NCBI GenBank assembly: GCA_010015675.1
Contig: ML976992.1
Location: 180,287 to 244,286 of the forward strand
Origin: Byssothecium circinans
Lineage: Eukaryota > Ascomycota > Dothideomycetes > Pleosporales > Massarinaceae
Direction of reading: 5' to 3'
DNA length: 64,000 bases
Both the position numbers and the translations under genes were made by a program. This document shows positions 21,284 through 35,006 of this stretch, piece by piece (position 1 is the first letter of the stretch; each line of letters begins with the position of its first letter). The notes beneath the pieces were generated by a model. It saw only the letters and a list, made by a program, of their open reading frames with translations, made no database searches and was not told the origin of the DNA.

Positions 21284-22330
21284 TCGGTGGCTGGGAGTAG
21301 GGGTAAAAGTATCGGCGGGGAGCATGAGAAGGGTGGGGGTATGGGGGTATGGGGGATATGGAAAGCCCTGAAGTGCTTGCGGTGCGGACCCCAGCTCCAA
21401 CTAACAGGTATGCTGGTTTGACGCATGAAAGTGTAGGTGCCGGAGGGAAAGCGACGGCAGCAGATGATGTCGCTCGAGTTTCCGCTATGAAGGGTGCTGG
21501 GGAGGATAACTAGGTTCCCGTGTGATGTATGGCAGAAATCAGCATTGTGTAATAATGTTTCTTATTAGTAGTCTCCCAAGTCCATCGCATCCTCAACACA
21601 TCTGAGGCTAACAGTTCAGGAGGTTTCTCCCTTTGTAACTGAATGTAATCGTTTACCTCAACTGTAACCCTTCTTTACGTTTGCTCTTGTACCTATGGTC
21701 TTGTGTCTTCGAGTCTGCTGTTACCGCTGCCGCTGCGCTTGCTGTGCGATCGGGTCACGTATATGATCTTCTTTGTAATTCAGCACAGTCTGTTCATGTC
21801 GCCTTCCATTCACGAGCTTGCTCGAAGCACGGCTGACCTCCTCGGTGACCAAGTCAAAGCAGGCGCACCAGTCACCCCTCGATTCCAAGCTTGCCGAAAG
21901 CTCGACTGATATTGTGAACGATCAACCCAGAGCCAATATAACTACTCACCCCCAACCCCCCATGAACGTCGACTCAGGGTCTAGGTTTGGTCCTTAACCC
22001 AAACTTCAGACTTCCACGGCCTTCTTCGAGGATCCTGACTCTCGTGCAAACGCCCGTTCTTTGGCGAAGCAAACGTACTAGCCTTGGATTTCAGTTCGTT
22101 AGCGCCGTTGTTGAGAGTATAAATACTGCTGGCTCCCGCGATTCTTGTTTTGTTTTGCTTGACACACTCACTGGGCTTCTTTGAATCCGACAATCTTGAT
22201 GACCAAGTATCCCAAAGCTTATACACATCCCACACTTCCCAGAATCTTCTCACTCCAATCCTTCCGTAAGCTCAGACCCCTTCCCCATTTTGATAAACTC
22301 ATAGAGCTCAAACTTCTCCAGACCAACGTG
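21284..22330. other. Intergenic, possible 3' exon remnant at left
   Basis: The first 230 bp may include an alternative last exon of the secreted-protein gene (frame ending 21511-21513). The rest shows no supported gene. The ATG at 22181 is in frame with the next gene, but the sequence from it looks like UTR. Confidence 0.4.
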
Positions 22331-23370
22331 ATGTCCACCCCCCAAGGAAACGGACAAGATGGCAACCAGCGTGAGCCGCAGCAGAGCTCGGGCTCTTTAC
22401 GGTTGACCACCCGGCTTTCGCAAGAGACACTTGCGGGAAACGTGGATGCCGTCAACGCTCGTGCTGTGGAAGCAAATGCTTCCGTGAGCTACACTCACGG
22501 CGGTTACGGTAGCCAGTAAGTTCAATCAGCTTTCCTTGCAAGAGAAATTGACCTAACTTCCATAGGGCTCAAGGTACAAGCGGTACCTTCACCATGACGC
22601 CCATGGTACTCTCTTTGCCCTCGAGGACTGGACAGCAGCTGTCCACTATCCAGCAGGCACTGCCGCCGTTCAACACGGCGACGACGGGCACGATGCCAGC
22701 AGGCGGTCAAGATGCTGCTCCCCGTGACTCTGGCAGGCGTGACGGTAGGGACAGGACCATAAGCCTGAACCGCCGTGACTACTATCGTCCTCGTCAGTAC
22801 ACAGACCCCGACCCGCGCTCCAGGCATGGCACGCACGATGAGCAAGCCGAGGAGGGTAGGCGGCTCCGAGAATACGACGGAGACTACTCGTTTGCGTCGA
22901 TTCCACCATTCGGTGGTCCGCTTCTGATCACGCCTCCCTCGCCCTCGCAGCCACTTCAATCAGCTGCTAGAGGTCCTCATCAGGATCCGCGTCGCCGCAA
23001 CCGAGGATACAGTATCTCTCACAGCGACGGGACTGCGCAACCCATTGGTGTCGCCCGTCCTCAGAACGCCTTCCAGTTTGAGGAGGCTATGAGATACTGG
23101 ACGGAAAACCCGGACCTCTCCTTGTTCCGCGAGCAGGTCAACAGCATGCCCTTCTCCACTAGCCAGAAGGAGGACATCTTGAAGGCCATCAAAGATTCTG
23201 AGGCTGAGGCGCGCCGGTTGGCGAGGAAGAAGGGTCCGCTGGGCCTTGGGCTGGGAAAGGAGGTCCAGCCCAAGAAGGATGACGATAAGGATGGAGCTGG
23301 AGCTGGAGAGGGTGCTAGTACCAGTGGGGATGGATATGGCTGGAGTGAGAGAAAGGACCTGATGGACTAG
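22331..23370 (+). CDS. Low-complexity protein, unknown function
   Basis: 329 residues from two exons, 22331-22515 and 22566-23370, with a 50-nt intron (GTAAGT...CATAG, phase 2). The start MSTPQGNGQDG was taken in preference to the in-frame ATG at 22181. The first two thirds are disordered and rich in Gln, Ser, Pro, Arg and Asp. A more structured segment near residue 235 reads NAFQFEEAMRYWTENPDLSL and then FREQVNSMPFSTSQKEDIL. The end is basic, then acidic (KKDDDKDGAGAGEG). No signal peptide or TM. It looks like a fungus-specific protein; no function can be inferred. Confidence 0.75.
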
Positions 23371-25487
23371 GTCAGAGGTATTTTAGCCACAGGGTGGTGA
23401 CAAAAGGTGGGGTTTTCAGTTGTGGTGTTGGTTTATTCAAGACTCTTTCTTGTCGAGTCGCCTTGATTTCTCTCCCAATCCAATGGCATCTCTTGAAAAT
23501 CTCAGACTTCCTATGTTAAGAGCTTGCTTGCTAATGCTTATGATCTAATACTATTAATTTAAAACGGGAATGGTCAGTCTACATGTCTTTTCTTAATTAA
23601 TCCTATCAACAACAAATATGAAATACCACAAGCTACGGGATTTTCCAATTCACTGTGTATTGGTTGGTATAATCATACGGTGATTTGTTTGGAGCGTGTA
23701 GAAGCCATTTAACTTCTTGCATTAAATTTAAAGCAAGGGTTCTTAGCTCTTCCCCCGCACAACCTCCCCTATCAATCATAACCAACCTACTTCATAGACT
23801 TCCAATGCCACAGCAATTACTAGAAACCACGACAATTCCATACTCGCACACGCAGACTATACACAGAGCGATCGTTTAGAGATCCCGACGCAAACACTTG
23901 ACAGGAAGATCAAGGAAGGCCTACTGTCGGCATCTAACGCGAGAGCAAGGACTATAGAAATGTGTATGCAGATTTTATTCCTGAGGTCCTATCATTTGGC
24001 TACCAGCGCAACAACACACCCCCGCACCAGTTTGAAAACAGAAAAAAATTAAAAATAGGGCAAAAAATTAAAATTAAAAAGAAATGTCTAGGAATCGAAC
24101 TCGCATGGTCCTGGCTTTCTGAGACTAGGATAAACTGATGTTAAGGCAGCCCTTGCGGACGCAAACCTTCCCTAAGCCCGCCTCCTCATCCTCTTCCTAG
24201 ACAGAATTTTTTCGCCGTAAATAGAATATATAGTAGGATAAAATAATGAAATGATAAAATAATATATAATGAACATCTCGTTAGGTAGCTGTACGTGATG
24301 GACGCGAACGCGACAGTCACGTGGAAAAGGCCTTTTAGACCAACCGTCTTGAAAGACCCATTACCTACTATCTTGTGCACAGAGACGAGTTCTTCGCCAA
24401 GTGCGACAAACGGGATATGACTAAGGGTCGATAAGATGACTATTTGAGAGGCGGTCGAGAGGTACAGTGTTATGCTCAATGAGCGGAAAGACTTGAGGAA
24501 CAGTCTTGATGAAGAAGGACAGCTTAAGGAAACTAAGAACGGTATCAAAGAGGACGGTGAGGATGGCGATGCCAGTATGAATGGTTGACTGCCATTAGGC
24601 ACTTTATAGTTGCAATGGGGAGGATTTAGGGCTTGCGAATGATGGGTATTTTGGGGGTTAGAAGACAATTAACCTCACACCTACAAATATGTAAACGATG
24701 AATAAAAAGTTCCCACGTCCACAAACTCTGTCACGGTCTTTCTAAACATCTAAAGACAGAGATCTCCCCCTTCTTGTACCGAAAGCCATCACAAGTCTCC
24801 ACTGTTACAGAAAAACACGAACTTAACTATAATCACATCTCTGACTTTCACACCGCTTTCCTTCACGATCTCCTCTTGACGTAGATTGTTTATGTAATTG
24901 CTATAGCCTCATACTAGTAGAACTTTTTAAATGAAGTTTACGATTCTGCATGATACTGAGTTATTGCCAACAGAAGCGGTCACCTGCATATCGTTGCTGA
25001 TCCTCGAACGTGGTCTTCTACGACATGAATGGATGGATGCCGGACCTAGTTAAAATTCTCTTAGAGTAGGTGCAGCTTTTCCTACTAGGGTGGAGGCGTG
25101 GTGTTGTATGTGTGTTTAGTACCTAGGCATACAATATGTATTGTTACTGAGCTTGTCGTTGGCAAACTCCAAATTCAGTGGTGCCTAACTGACATTTATG
25201 ACAGCGCAAAGGGGGGAAAACCTTTTGCTTTCGCTCTTGAAGACTTCCAACAGGGGGGAGAATTGGGAGACCGGTGCTTTTTATACGGCGAGCTGGAGCT
25301 GGTTGGAGGTTTTTGCGTCGAGCATCGCCGATAAGAGGGGAGTCTGCGGATGTACAGTACATAGCTCAATTTCGCAACTTGATTCCGTGTAGTGCTTTTC
25401 AGATCCCTGCCAGACTTTTACTCTCCATGTCCCAAGGAGATCGATCGTGCCTTGCGCACGGTGGTGGTGTGGCAGTGAACACTCTCT

Positions 25488-25622
25488 CAGGCGCTCCACC
25501 TCGCGAACATCTTCAACCCAATCTCCATTTTACGAACAATAACGTTCTCATCTCCGCGCAGAACGGCGCAATATAACGCGGTATTGTACTCGCCAAAATC
25601 GACAGGCTGAACTAAGGCCATG
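25488..25622 (-). pseudogene. Ankyrin-repeat-like relic
   Basis: A 44-codon minus-strand frame contains EYNTALYCAVLRGDENVIV, then RKMEIG, which fits the ankyrin helix pattern (xTALxxAxxxGxxxVVxxLLExG) at most key positions. It stops soon after, and flanking sequence in all frames is broken by stops. I read it as a remnant of a larger ankyrin gene; chance similarity cannot be excluded. Confidence 0.35.
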
Positions 25623-28352
25623 TTTTTATCCAATTATCAGCGCAGCCGCTCCCTCAAGCGGACGTTACCTTCACCCTCATAACTCCTTTAGGTGACCTGA
25701 TAGTACGAGTATGTGTCTGAGCCATACTTTGCTCGCCGTCGACCGATGCTGTGTAAGGCCTACTATGATCACGACGACAACAATCTCGAATTTATGAATG
25801 CAGTGCAGTGTGTAGAAACACGCTGAAGCAGTCAGCACCTTCACGCATGCTTGAATCCTCCGAAAGGATCCAAAACCACGACACCGGATCGGATTTCGGA
25901 ATGAAAGTTGTCTCCGATCCCGCTCCTCGAAAGGAATGACAATCACAATGCTCTTACACTCCAAATCAATTTGAATCAGTGCTGGACCAGAGTAGTTTCC
26001 AGTTCTGCAGCCACCTGCATGGTTAACCTGCTCATGGGCGATTGAACGAAGCGGCGCTCGCCGGACTGCGCATTGTCTTCGCATTCATGGTGCAAGGAAC
26101 CAAGTTCATGATTGTTGCTTTCATGCAAGTATTCCTCTTCAAGGAACGACTTGCGCGGCCGTCCACGCGTACCTGACAATCTATAACCAAGCCTCTTTCC
26201 TAAAATGCTCACTTCGCAGGTGTAGAGGATAGGGCGCAGGGCCAGCATCGAAACTCAGCCCAGCTTAGGTCAGGTGCAAACGAAGCCCAGACCCACATTC
26301 TTCCTCCTCCCTACGCACGATGAATAATCAGCCTGTCAACGGTGCGGCCGGCACACTGCGACTCCTCCCGTCGGCGACGTCAAGGGCGACTTGGCCGACG
26401 GTCTTTCCAGAAGGAGCGATACGCAGGAAGGGGCTGGGAGCCGAACGCCATGGTTCGTACTTTCGGCGATCACTTTTACTCACTTCTCTCTCCACCGCTT
26501 CTTGGAAATGCCCATTGATCCTCTCTAATTACCCACCGTTGGCGGAACGGTATTGGATGCAGCGGCAGGCGGAAGGATTCAGCCCTGCCATTTTCATGCT
26601 TGCCAGCATCGAAGGATTCAGGTCTTTGAACAAGCGAGAAGGAAATGTGGCAGGGGTCGCATGTACGGGTTTCTGGCCCCAATCGTCTGGACAAACGACC
26701 ATGGCGCTGTGTGGTTTGCACGAGGGGTGTCTGTGTGATGCCGAGATGTGGGTTTGCCGAGAGTTTGATGGTGGTGTTGCATTCTACGGACGCCCCGCTC
26801 GGGGTTGTGAGCTGTATATTTGGCGTGCATGGTGGTTCCGAAGCGCAAACGCTCGATGGTGGAGTCTAGAGATAGATGAGTCGAACTGGATCGTATGGCC
26901 TGATGATCCACAGTCCTTGAGTCGCAGCGCCGAGCGAGCTGAGCGCAGGCAGTGGTTTGATGTTCGGAAGGCTTGCCGAAAGAAGATAATGAACGGCAAA
27001 GGTCGTACCGTATTACAGCATCTATCATAAAGCACAGAAATTGTGTGCGTTTCAGCTTTCTTCAACTCCTCGCGAACCGCAAGACGCAAGGCACAGCGCC
27101 CAGGTCCAGCTGAAGTTGCAAAATCACCAGAAGGACCAGCTTCTAGAATCCCAGAACACGGCAATCAGCAATCGCCTTGTCCCCACTCCGACAGCCACGC
27201 GGCACCAGCATCCGTATCCTCGCTCGCGCCATCATGGGGCGTCTGAGCAGGGGGCCGGTTTATTTCGTACTCGCGCAGTAGGACAAAATGGGTCATGTGT
27301 ACGAGCATTTTCCAGTTTTATTGTGAACCCCTGCGTGGACGCTTTGAACGCTGTTCCCGGAGCGGGACGTATCATAACATAGAACCCTGCGCTATCCATA
27401 CTTTTCGTTGCAAGCCGACGAATATTGAACAATGGATTGCCCAATCAAGAAAAGTAGGTTGGCGACGCATGTTATAACTGTTGAGAGTAAATGATGAATC
27501 ATTCGTACACTTCCCTCTTCGTGCGAGAAATTGCCAAACTTCCCACATTTGGTCGCATGGTATTAATTAATCGACCCCGCGAATCATATCGATCGTGCTG
27601 CGCGCAAACTGAATATACCCACAGCCAAGAAGTCTGCTAAGAGACTAACTGTGGTACCGCATGCGGAGGCCGACAAATGCTTGTGATGGATTTATTGTCG
27701 AGGTGGATTGTCGTGCGAGAGGGATGGAGAAGTCTATTTAGAGAGTTTCGGCCGTAAGTAGTCTCTTGGGCATCCAATGAGGCTGCGCGGATATTAGAAT
27801 GAGTTCGGCTTCTCGTTAGTCGCGAGCTTTGCTAATCAGAGTCGTAACTTCTCGGCGAAGCGTAGAGTGATAGGGAAATAGTATGCGATTGCAGAGAAAC
27901 CCACTAGCTAGTCTTCTGGCGCGAAGATAACCAAGACGAGCCCCTCATAGTGACGTGGAAGGCTCACCTAGTGACGGTCTAACGTGCAGTAGCCGTTCGC
28001 ACGGCGTTGAAACTCGAAAGTTGTTCACAGGGTCGGTCGAAGCCTTATTCCCGTACCAACTTACCCACAAAACAACGCTTTCTGGCATCTGCCAGGTGCC
28101 CGTTCAATCCCAAACCCTCATCTCGCTTCGAACGGCCGGGAAACTGATCTTTCTAGGATGCCATCATCGTCATGTGATGCAACAGAGTATTGACTAAAGA
28201 AGGGTATCCATTCCAAAAACGAACATGGATCGAGCCACGGATTTCGGTGCCCGGTGGAGTAGAATGGAGTGCGGAGTTGGTGAATTTATTAGAAGAGAAT
28301 TAGATCCTGCTGGAAAGATTGCGCCGAGGAAGGCACGATGACGGAAGTCGTT

Positions 28353-28374
28353 CGCTCGCTCGCTCGCTCGCTCT
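28353..28374. repeat. (CGCT)n microsatellite
   Basis: About five CGCT units ending in CTCT, in non-coding sequence. Confidence 0.85.
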
Positions 28375-31300
28375 CTGGTGCTGATTTAAGGTTGGAATTG
28401 CTGAAGACGTTGGTTCTGCCGTTGTCAGAACTCTTTTCCAGCCCTATGCACCACAACCACCCTTCGTAAGATTCCCATCGACACCGCAAGGTAAGGTTCT
28501 AACGTGAGACGTCAATCTGGGGGAAGCTGAGCTATCTTGGCACTCTCAATGACTTTCTTCTGCATGACATCCGCTTTAATATCGTGTTGTTCCTTCGCTC
28601 GTTTAACGTTCACTCTAAATGCAGGACAATTTCTCTGCTTTCTCTGTTTTTGGAAATGTACGAAGAAGATCAAAACTAACCGACGCGATGTTCCTTTGGG
28701 TTAATAATGCGTGCTCCTTTCATCGGCTACGCTTGGCTCCGCTGTGTTCCTATTCGATGGATTGGTCAGATGGCGACAGAAACACTGGAGGTTGGCTTGC
28801 ATCCGCGGCTGGTTCTGGAACCTACAAGGTCTCTCAAGGAGATTTCACACTTCGCTATCAATGGTTAATCCACATGGAACCTTCTATTGAAGGGTTGCAG
28901 TTTTCCGGTGGCAAGAGCAGCCAGCAGGAGGATTGAAAGAGTGACGAGGGATCGTCCAGGAACCGGCACCGAGATGCTTGTCCCTAAAAGGGTCCCAAAG
29001 TGCGCAAACTCGCGCAGTAGGTAGTTGGAACATGCACATGATTCCAAACCACTTGAATGCATCTCGGCGCTCGCATGGCAAAAGCCAAGAATAGCTACGT
29101 GCGGTTTGCGCCGTGCCGTGCGAAGAACGGCCAAGTAACAACTATCGAGCCGTGTGCCGTGCCACGAACTCAGCCCCCCTGTCAAACCCCCAGCTCCCAT
29201 ATCACACGTGACACTTCGGGTTCCGAGGGCGCGACACCATTCCATAGGCGCCAAGCCCGAACGAATTGGACACCAATCCAAGCTTTTTAGACGGCCGCGA
29301 CGGCGTTAACGGGAAATCAACGCAAGGACCTTTTTCGCACCAGCCCCCGCTGTAACGAAACGAAGCGGCCATCCACCCTAATGACAAACATCTGCCACCA
29401 GGACAGTTGGCCTGAGCGTTGGACCATGGTGTGGACGTACTGGACTAGTACGACCGAAAATTGCAATTGCGTATCGCTGTCCTTGGTGGTGCGGCGGCGT
29501 AGACCTGAGCGCGTACGGCGATGTCTTTCTTTATTCGCAAAGTTTCTTAATTACAGCCGCCCATGGTACGTATCGTCGTCCCCGTACGGCGTCCAACTTG
29601 GCACCAGCAATAGGCGAGTGCGATCTTGTGTGGCTGATTGGCGCTTAACTTCGCCTGGTTATATGGGGCGTATGGGCGGACGCCGCAGACGTGTGCTGGT
29701 ATCACTGGAACGCCTTACAACAAGGGACTCGACGAAAGCCAACTACAGGGCGCGAAATAGGATTCGACGTCGATAGCTGCGCACAATGCCGGGCGGCGGC
29801 GCAAGTATTGTGTTTAAAAAGTAACCGATTGTATGGTCCGTACCATAACAACTACGCCGCAGAGCTATAGAACGAAAGTCTCCGAGACTTTGTCGACGTT
29901 GCTCTCGCTCTTGGTCTTTGCTGAAGCCGCTGAATTGTACCGCTGGTAGTGATGTTTCGAATGGAATTTAGACAAAACGGCACTGGATTGGTAATCGTTG
30001 TAGCTGTGGTTCTGCATCTTAGGATACCTATCCTAAAGTGGATAGGAATTAGCATAGGGCGAACAGCTCCATTACCGAAATGCGAGAATCCCAGCTTCGC
30101 ACGTAATTGTCTCCATGCGGCATGCCAACAACTTCGCCGTTGCGGCAATTGTGCAGCGTCACGCCTGGAGCGATAATGACCCGACCAAGTGCTGCGCCAG
30201 CTAGGGTGTTTCCTATGTTACCGATGTATACTCTGCGGCGAGGACGTTGTACTTAGACTATAGAAGCCTTGGATAAGATTGCACTACAGGCCAGTGACCC
30301 ATTGTCCGTTACGCCCCGCATATACGTAGAGCGAGTAGCGACGACGCTCTAATGTTGGGGCCTTGCAGGAGACCTTTCAGCCGCAGCAAAGACCAATTGA
30401 ATCATTGATGCCGACTAACTTTGGAAATTGATTAATGCAAGTCGAGGAGTAGACAGACCGCCTGTTCTGCAGCAAAGATTGTGCACCTGTGATGGTGAAT
30501 AGAATAAAGTGTCATGACAAAAATTTCGAAATATTGGCTCGATCGAGTAAAGTATTCCGTATGCTTGCTCTTTGAAACTGAAGTATGCGAACGAGAAGCG
30601 GGTGGCTGCAATGAATTTGATGCGGCACGGTTGCTGATTCTCGAAGTATTTGGAAGGGGTGAACTTTTAGGGGCGGGCTGAAGAACATCTCCACAGTCCG
30701 TGATTAACATGGCAGTCTGTACACCATATTCCCCAAGCCGTATCAGGATAATGAAACGATCTGAGCGTTAAGGGCGGTTTTGACAGACTTGGTCACCGCT
30801 CAAACGGAAGCGTTCTTTAGAGAGGAGATAGCGGGTATGCCGATCTCAGCCATTGTGTACGATCGGTGAATGTGATGTTCGTCCGTGAACTCCGTCAATA
30901 GAGCTTTTGAGCAGTACACACATTGGGAACGGTCCTGCGAAAAAACGACATGGGGAGGAAATGAGAGAGGATTTGTAATGCGAAGATGTTCTGTGAGGTT
31001 GATGACGATCATTCGGAAAAGGAAAAGCCAAATAGTTGCTGACGATCGAGGCCCCTTGAATCGGTCTTCATGACAAAAGTGCTGATAGAGAAGACGTGAC
31101 TATTTTTGCTAGAGATTTGAATCCTTCGCCGGGCTAAAATTGTCGTTCGTCTTGACTTGGAGGGTTTTTTGATGCTCTGACCGATCAACATCGCCTCGTT
31201 TAGAGTGTGTGCGAATTCGGGATCCTCCCGCAGAACCACTCAACCTTAAGTAGGACTAGGGTTCTGACTCAAGATAGCTTCCATCTTGGCGAACGCCTGA

Positions 31301-34267
31301 CGGATGGGGACCAAGAAGCATCATTAACCGATAAGGCTCTCGTTTTCTGATGCAGTCTTGCCATTTCCAGAGAAAAACCCCGCACCATTGGTGAGAGCTA
31401 CTGCAGAGTCCTGTCAAAGTGCTTCTTAAAAAGGCACGTAAGCCTGGTTGCGGAAAGTGGGCGTTCTTGGAGGACTCGAGGAGGTCTTGTAGGGCCGAAT
31501 AAAGCTGCAATCTGATTGATCACATGTTTGAAGAGGTTAATTTTGGGTGGGGTTGATGCGACCTTACCAGGAGAACCTCGTCAGTGGACTCTGACCGCAT
31601 GATTAGAGAAATATAACGGTCTGTGATTGCTCGCGATTGTTTAAAAGCGTGGTGGTCGAGAACCCAACCACGAGGACTGACATTTTTTGCGTACGCCATA
31701 CCATGTTATCGGCGTTTGGTGAGGGGTTGGTTAATATCGAGAGGATTAGGGGTAGATAGCTTGTTGGTACGGCGCTTGCGCATTGGCATTAACCGTACGA
31801 ATAGAGCGGAGTATATCTCGTTCATTTTGAATCAAGATCATCGACAAAAGCCCTCAAGACGTGTATCCACGTTAAGTGGTGTCCTACGGCCCTAGCATCC
31901 CCCTACTCCTGGCTGGAGGACCTTGATAAACGGCGACTTGCGATTTCCGTGCATCTTGTGATGTGGAAGTCGGTGAACGGCAGTTCAACGTGTGACAAAG
32001 GTGGAGAGAGGACGGGTAAGAGTGGTTCGCCAGGAAGACGTACGAAACACGGAGAGGGGTTCAGGCGTCCATGTGCACTCTTTTTCATATGCATCAAGCG
32101 AGCCGTAAGGCTATAGGGCTGGAGTGGTGCAACGTGGGAGGGTGAAGAGGACCATTTCAAGCATAGCACTAGGCTGCCCGCTAGAGCCGACCGCTTAGGC
32201 GGTAGTAGACTAGCGCCGCTCGGCTGCTAAATATAGGCAGCGTTCACCACTCTTCTCCCATACTGAGTGCCCACAACGCACCTCGCAAGATAATTTTGGC
32301 AGTCGTCGCCTGCTGGCGGCTACGAAGCGATACTCGGGATGCTGGGAAGAAGGGTGTCGTGTTGTTCCCAGAGTCACTATCGATATTCTTGGTGGGTGTT
32401 GGGAGGTGTCGCGGCGTAGGCGTTTTTGCATCGACACGTAACAAAAGACTCCATCGGGCAATGAGCACACAGCCTCGTGCAGAGCACGGTTAAAGACGTC
32501 TGGAGGTAAGATCTTATTGCCGCTCCTTTTATTCACGTGGTCTCGCAGAAACTGACGAATTGGATGCACCCTTGTGCGATTCCCTGATGCTGCGGAGTGA
32601 CGGACAGTGCCTAGGTGGGAGGTCCGAGCAGCGGTGAGTCCAGCGTGCTCCTGCACTCGCTTGTCGCGTAACACTCTAGATCAGGCAGTTCGAAATTTGA
32701 CGATAGGAAATGATCCAATCACCGTTGTGCGAGCTGAGCGGAAGATATGTTACTGATGAGTCACAGCCAATGATGGCGCGTTTAGCCCTAACAGACACAC
32801 CGCAACAATGTCTATTATGCAGCATTTTCATATTCGACTCCCCATCGCCTGCAAGCAGCGAATATGGACACACCCGCTTGGGACAACAAATACAGATTCC
32901 ATGCATTGCTGCGCAGGTGGGGATTGTGCGACCACATAGCGTGATCACAGGAGCAGCCATCCAGCTGATCATCGCTCTCGTGATTTGGCAGTCGAGGACA
33001 TCAAGATGATTGGCATCGGAATTCCGCTGATTGCCACAATCTAGTGCGGCATATTGAGTTGGCTTTGCGAAAACCAATCCTTTGAACGGTGTGTTGCTGT
33101 CTCAGGGCGGCCCCTCGGCCATCATTTTTTCCCTATCAAGTGCATTGCCGGTGTTAGCGGAAGCATCAGTCGTGGACCAACCTGAAGCAAAACCTTTCGT
33201 ATTCCATGGTACCCGCTACTTGCTGAAGAGCAGTTTTTACCTTAGTCTTTCTGCGCTCAATTACAGTGCTGATGTTACGGGAAGCGTAACCGTCCCCGTT
33301 GTGTTATTGCGGGAATTTTTCCGGCAGCCTGGCTTTCACTGTATTCGGAAGCTGGGGTACAGGATGACGATAGGTTCTGGTGAGAACCTAACATCAACAT
33401 TCTTTGTTTCAGAGCGGGTGAGACATGGTGCTATGTGTCAAGGTCTTGACGAGTTCATGAGGATTGCATTCTTAAATGTGTGGACGAAGACCAGGCATCC
33501 TTACAGATTCTTCACCCGGATGGCCCCCAACATAGTCAGAAAGTACGCTTCGTGCTAAAGGATCATGAGTCGGATAAAAGTGCACAGCGTCGGAGCAATC
33601 TCTGGCCGACTCCCTGGAGGCGTTTCCGCAACGTGATAGGAACAATATGGCAGAATCGCGCCAGACGTCTCTTGGTGTGGTCAAGCAGCCAGGCTGGTTC
33701 AGTGCAGCGGTCCACCTACAGGAAGAGCGTCCACCACTAACGGGACAATGGTCGCATTGAAGCACTCGTACCCGTCGCTCGTTGCGTGTTCGCCATGCTG
33801 GCGCCAGAAGACATGGAGCTGTTAGCGGGGAAACGCTCACCGACTTCCCAGCGCAACGGGAGGTGCTTATGGAAGCCGGGAGTGTGCGTGGGTGCATAGG
33901 GCTGCCCGTCAGATGCTTGTCTTCGAGGCCCCTGGAGGCTCAACTCAACATGTGGACCACGACGACAATATGCAGGTGTAGGTGGGCAGGGAGGATGGCG
34001 CGGTCGGTCGGTCGGGAAACGGCGGGGACAACGGCGCTCACGGCATTCTCTTGGACAGTGCGAGCTTGAGGCCTGTTTTTAGGCGGCCTGACAAACCAAC
34101 CCACTACGCCCGAAGCAGGCAGTCCTCTGGTCAATTTATCCCCAGGCACCCATCTGGCGTTGCTCAGTGCTGCTGTTCGACTCCTCGCTCGGCCCCCAAA
34201 TCACGGTGCGCGCACTGGCGGGCGGCGAACACTAGGAGGCCGTGGAAGAGGTCGAGCATGCCGTCGC

Positions 34268-34317
34268 GCTGGCGCTGGCGCTGGCGATGATAGATGATAG
34301 ACGATAGATAATAGATG
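34268..34317. repeat. Adjacent (GCTGGC)n and GATAGAT repeats
   Basis: About three GCTGGC units run directly into a degenerate GATAGAT/ATAGAT array. It is non-coding, about 700 bp upstream of the bZIP gene. Confidence 0.8.
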
Positions 34318-35006
34318 ACGGCCGCGATGCTTGCGATGATGATGGTGGATCGGAATAGACGGAAGCCACTGTGGGCTCCGGTGCCGTGATAGTGCGTCCT
34401 TGCTCGTTGTTGACCGCCTCCGCACCGGTACGCCGCACGCAGTACAGGGCTTTTGCGCGTTTCAATACGACGCGCAAGGCCCGAAGCAACGGGCGTGGGC
34501 TGCTCAGATAAATTTGGCGTCCTAGCGCAGCCTTACAGCCCGCGGGAGATGGCGGTGGGTGGACTGCGACTGCGCCTGCGCCGCCCTACAGGCCACAGGC
34601 GACAGGCATGCCAGGCGCGCTAGTGCTAACGCAGAAGATGTCGGCCGCGGTGCCTACCTGCGCCCAAACTCCGGTCTGTTGTCTGCAGGGCGTCGCTGAG
34701 GGCTGCTGGGGTCTGGTATGTATGCGCTCGGGGCCTTACGCACAGCTCAAGCTCTGGTGGACGAGTGCGGCAGGGGTGGCTTTGGTGAACAGAGCCCATA
34801 GTCTATTTATCGCACATGCTCGCTCCCACACATGAGTGCCTCGCTATATCAGGACCCGTCCCACCTGCAACAGGACATATATATCTGCCCGTCCACATCC
34901 TCCCCAAGTTATCGTCTGTATCACTGCTCAGACACCACCTCACTGCCCAACCTGACCACTCACTTGCTTGGTCAAGCCTCACATCCACACCCACACATCC
35001 ACCACC

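Larger units (their letters stand above)
23371..35006. other. 11.6-kb gene-poor block
   Basis: No gene with recognisable homology or a splice-supported model was found. The longest frames are at 26320-27030 (+, 236 codons), 24186-24668 (-, 160 codons), 33082-33558 (+, 158 codons) and 32210-32674 (-, 154 codons). None shows a domain, a signal peptide with a consistent product, or a plausible neighbour exon. The stretch 24040-24090 is strongly A-rich. Smaller items (ankyrin-like relic, two microsatellites) are listed separately. CpG is common at 29.4-34.5 kb, so that part does not look like classic RIP-bleached repeat. Old transposon or duplicated sequence beyond recognition is the likeliest content. 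Confidence 0.5.

Noticed and set aside
24085..24175. Possible tRNA gene on the minus strand
   Set aside because: A B-box-like GTTCGATTCC is present, but the T-stem does not pair (GCGAG against CCTAG) and no acceptor stem can be formed. At best it is a worn tRNA-derived fragment next to an A-rich tract.
24186..24668. 160-codon minus-strand frame with hydrophobic segments
   Set aside because: Apparent TM-like stretches come from T/C-rich sequence; no splice support or family resemblance.
26320..27030. 236-codon plus-strand frame in the gene-poor block
   Set aside because: Longest frame there, but Trp/Arg-rich random-looking composition, no domain, no splice context, and equally open antisense frames.
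33082..33558. 158-codon plus-strand frame
   Set aside because: No motif, signal or neighbouring exon; length is within chance for this base composition.
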